Below, piece by piece: positions 7,014 to 8,254 of a stretch of 8,254 nucleotides of DNA. The notes under the pieces are model-generated. The model saw nothing but the letters and a program-made list of their open reading frames with translations, was not told where the DNA came from and did no database searches. Numbering within the stretch: the first letter of the stretch is position 1; every line of letters starts with the position of its first letter. The translations under genes and the position numbers were made by a program. The stretch is from an uncultured Clostridia bacterium. Lineage in GTDB: Bacteria; Bacillota; Clostridia; Oscillospirales; Oscillospiraceae. The stretch lies in contig CAMWTG010000113.1 of the NCBI GenBank assembly GCA_947177115.1, positions 1 through 8,254 of the forward strand, read 5' to 3'.

Positions 7014-7628
7014 TCATATATTCGCTGAGATTGCCCGGATTGCGCCTCCGGCGTGGATACGCACGACCCGGTTCTCATCGTGCTCTGACAAAACTCTCAG
7101 TTTCTCTATACAATGCCGCACGTACTCCGGCCTACGTTTGCCCAGTACGCGGAACATCTCCGGCGCTTCCGTCCTTACCCGGATATTTTCGTCATCCAAC
7201 AGCGCCTCAAACAAGGGGACAGCGTCCTCGTAAAAATCCGGCGCATTTGTTGCGATGTTCTCGGAGGCCCAGATAAAACTCAGCCGGACGTTAGGACTCT
7301 CATCCTGTGCCGTCACAAACATTTTCTCCCGATATGGTTGAACCAGCGTATGGTCAGCCCGGCCAATCCGTCCCAGGGCGTTCATGGCCCGTTCCCTGAG
7401 AAAAGGGGCCTCCGCATCCAGAAAAGCGGCGATCTGATCCAGGAAAGGCCGTACCTCCTTGGGGTACAGCAGCCCCATTTCGCCCAGCATCCAAAGAGCT
7501 TTTCCTGTTATCTTCACAGGTTGTCCCTTCAGCAGCGAGGCAACAAAAGGAATATTTTCTTCCCACCGCGCTTTGTCTTTTGTGAGAACGCCAAGCTTCT
7601 GGTATAATTCTTTTTCTTCCCAAGGCAT
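7014..7628 (-). CDS. HEAT-repeat domain protein
   Basis: A 204-aa, all-helical protein of the clostridial HEAT-repeat type; its function is unknown, and such scaffolds usually bind other proteins or nucleic acid. After an N-terminal MPWEEKELYQKLG segment, about five helix pairs can be read (roughly 24-56, 60-95, 100-130, 134-170, 172-200). Each has a recurrent VR/LRERA/IRVRTEA/VVRIHA pattern near the second helix and recurring LGEMG, LGRIGR and VLGKR turns. No enzyme motif, signal peptide or membrane helix is seen. It starts 20 bases after the aroC stop, with only a modest GGAG (7639-7642) 10 bases ahead. Its base composition is visibly lower in GC than its neighbours: bases 7501-7560 count 25/60 GC against 41/60 for 5041-5100 in aroEK. 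That suggests separate acquisition. Family call good; role in the operon unknown. Confidence 0.85.
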   Translation of the reverse strand: MPWEEKELYQKLGVLTKDKARWEENIPFVASLLKGQPVKITGKALWMLGEMGLLYPKEVRPFLDQIAAFLDAEAPFLRERAMNALGRIGRADHTLVQPYREKMFVTAQDESPNVRLSFIWASENIATNAPDFYEDAVPLFEALLDDENIRVRTEAPEMFRVLGKRRPEYVRHCIEKLRVLSEHDENRVVRIHAGGAIRAISANI

Positions 7629-7648
7629 TTCTTCTACGCTCCGTCCGC

Positions 7649-8254
7649 TCAGTCCTCCAGCATCATATCCAGCACCGTCAGCGCCGTCACGGCCTCGACC
7701 ACCGGCACCGCCCGGGGCACGATGCAGGGATCGTGCCGGCCATGGATGACCAGCGGGGCGTTTTCTCCCGTTTCCAGGTCCACCGTGTCCTGCTCCCGGG
7801 AGATGGACGCGGTGGGCTTGACGGCGATGTTCACCACCAGGGGCATTCCCGTGGTGATGCCCCCCAGGACGCCGCCGGCGTGGTTGGTCCGGGTGCGGAC
7901 GTTGCCGTCCTCCATCACAAAGGGGTCGTTGTGCTCGCTGCCCCGCATCCCGGCGGCGGCGAAGCCTGTGCCGAAGGATACCCCCCGCACGGCGGGGATG
8001 CCGAACAGGGCGGATGCAAGGCGGTTCTCCACGCCGCCGAACATGGGCTCGCCGATCCCTGCGAGAACGCCTGCGGCGAAGCAGCGGATCACGCCGCCCA
8101 CGGAATCCGTGTCCATCCGCGCCGCCTCGATGGCCTGCCGCATTTTGACGCCGGCATCATCGCTGAAAACCGGGAACAGTTTGCGCAGCAGGGCTTCCAG
8201 GTCCTCCCGGCGGACCGCCGCGAAATCCGGGGCGGCGTCGAAGACGTTCTCGAT
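7649..8254 (-). CDS. aroC: Chorismate synthase, C-terminal part (cut by window edge)
   Basis: Last step to chorismate: FMN-dependent trans-elimination of phosphate from 5-enolpyruvylshikimate-3-phosphate. Only the C-terminal 201 residues are visible. The frame is open to the last base, so the start and the N-terminal part, including the first active-site histidine region, lie beyond the window; the family is usually about 360 aa. Recognisable blocks are NRLASALFGIPAVRGVSFGT, GSEHNDPF, TNHAGGVLGG, the KPTASI strand and the terminal GRHDPCIVPRAVPVVEA, all typical of AroC. The in-frame ATG at 8143 is internal and is not the start. It is the most upstream gene seen of the minus-strand aromatic operon; aroA or other shikimate genes may lie further upstream, but this is not shown. 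Confidence 0.96.
   Translation of the reverse strand: MENVFDAAPDFAAVRREDLEALLRKLFPVFSDDAGVKMRQAIEAARMDTDSVGGVIRCFAAGVLAGIGEPMFGGVENRLASALFGIPAVRGVSFGTGFAAAGMRGSEHNDPFVMEDGNVRTRTNHAGGVLGGITTGMPLVVNIAVKPTASISREQDTVDLETGENAPLVIHGRHDPCIVPRAVPVVEAVTALTVLDMMLED

Noticed and set aside
6985..7078. Longer pheA start at 7078
   Set aside because: It would overlap the HEAT gene and bury the CAGGAGG site; the chorismate mutase domain begins at MDLQDYR from 6985.

Overview
The window looks like the chromosome of a GC-rich clostridial Firmicute, probably a gut Oscillospiraceae-type organism (Flavonifractor/Intestinimonas/Lawsonibacter-like). This is an inference. It rests on strong AGGAGG ribosome binding sites, the style of the two-receiver hybrid histidine kinase, the clostridial flavour of the HEAT, ferritin-like and HD proteins, and a compact aromatic amino acid operon. 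No RNA gene, CRISPR array, prophage or insertion sequence is visible.

Layout. Bases 1-71 hold no gene I can support. A large hybrid sensor histidine kinase with two receiver domains lies on the + strand (84-2651) and ends directly in a perfect 19-bp hairpin that can terminate transcription in both directions (2651-2695). Bases 2696-2824 are non-coding and contain a second hairpin and an inverted repeat; they look like a dispersed intergenic element. Everything from 2825 to the right edge is on the minus strand.

Read in transcription order, the minus strand carries aroC (chorismate synthase, cut by the window edge), a small HEAT-repeat protein, pheA (chorismate mutase/prephenate dehydratase with an ACT domain), a fused aroE-aroK, aroQ (type II dehydroquinase), a Cys-rich ferritin-like protein and an HD-domain hydrolase. 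Gaps are 20, 28, 2, -4, 50 and 27 bases, so one transcript could cover the set.

Biochemically, AroQ makes 3-dehydroshikimate, the AroE half reduces it to shikimate, the AroK half phosphorylates it, AroC (after AroA, not in the window) makes chorismate, and PheA diverts chorismate to phenylpyruvate for phenylalanine. Only PheA shows a visible feedback (ACT) domain. The HEAT protein inside the operon, and the ferritin-like and HD genes at its end, have no obvious pathway role.

I do not see a clearly new multi-gene system here. The points most worth a second look are the HEAT gene of different base composition inside the operon, the ferritin-like protein whose metal motifs look degraded, the aroE-aroK fusion, and the structured 2700-2824 element.
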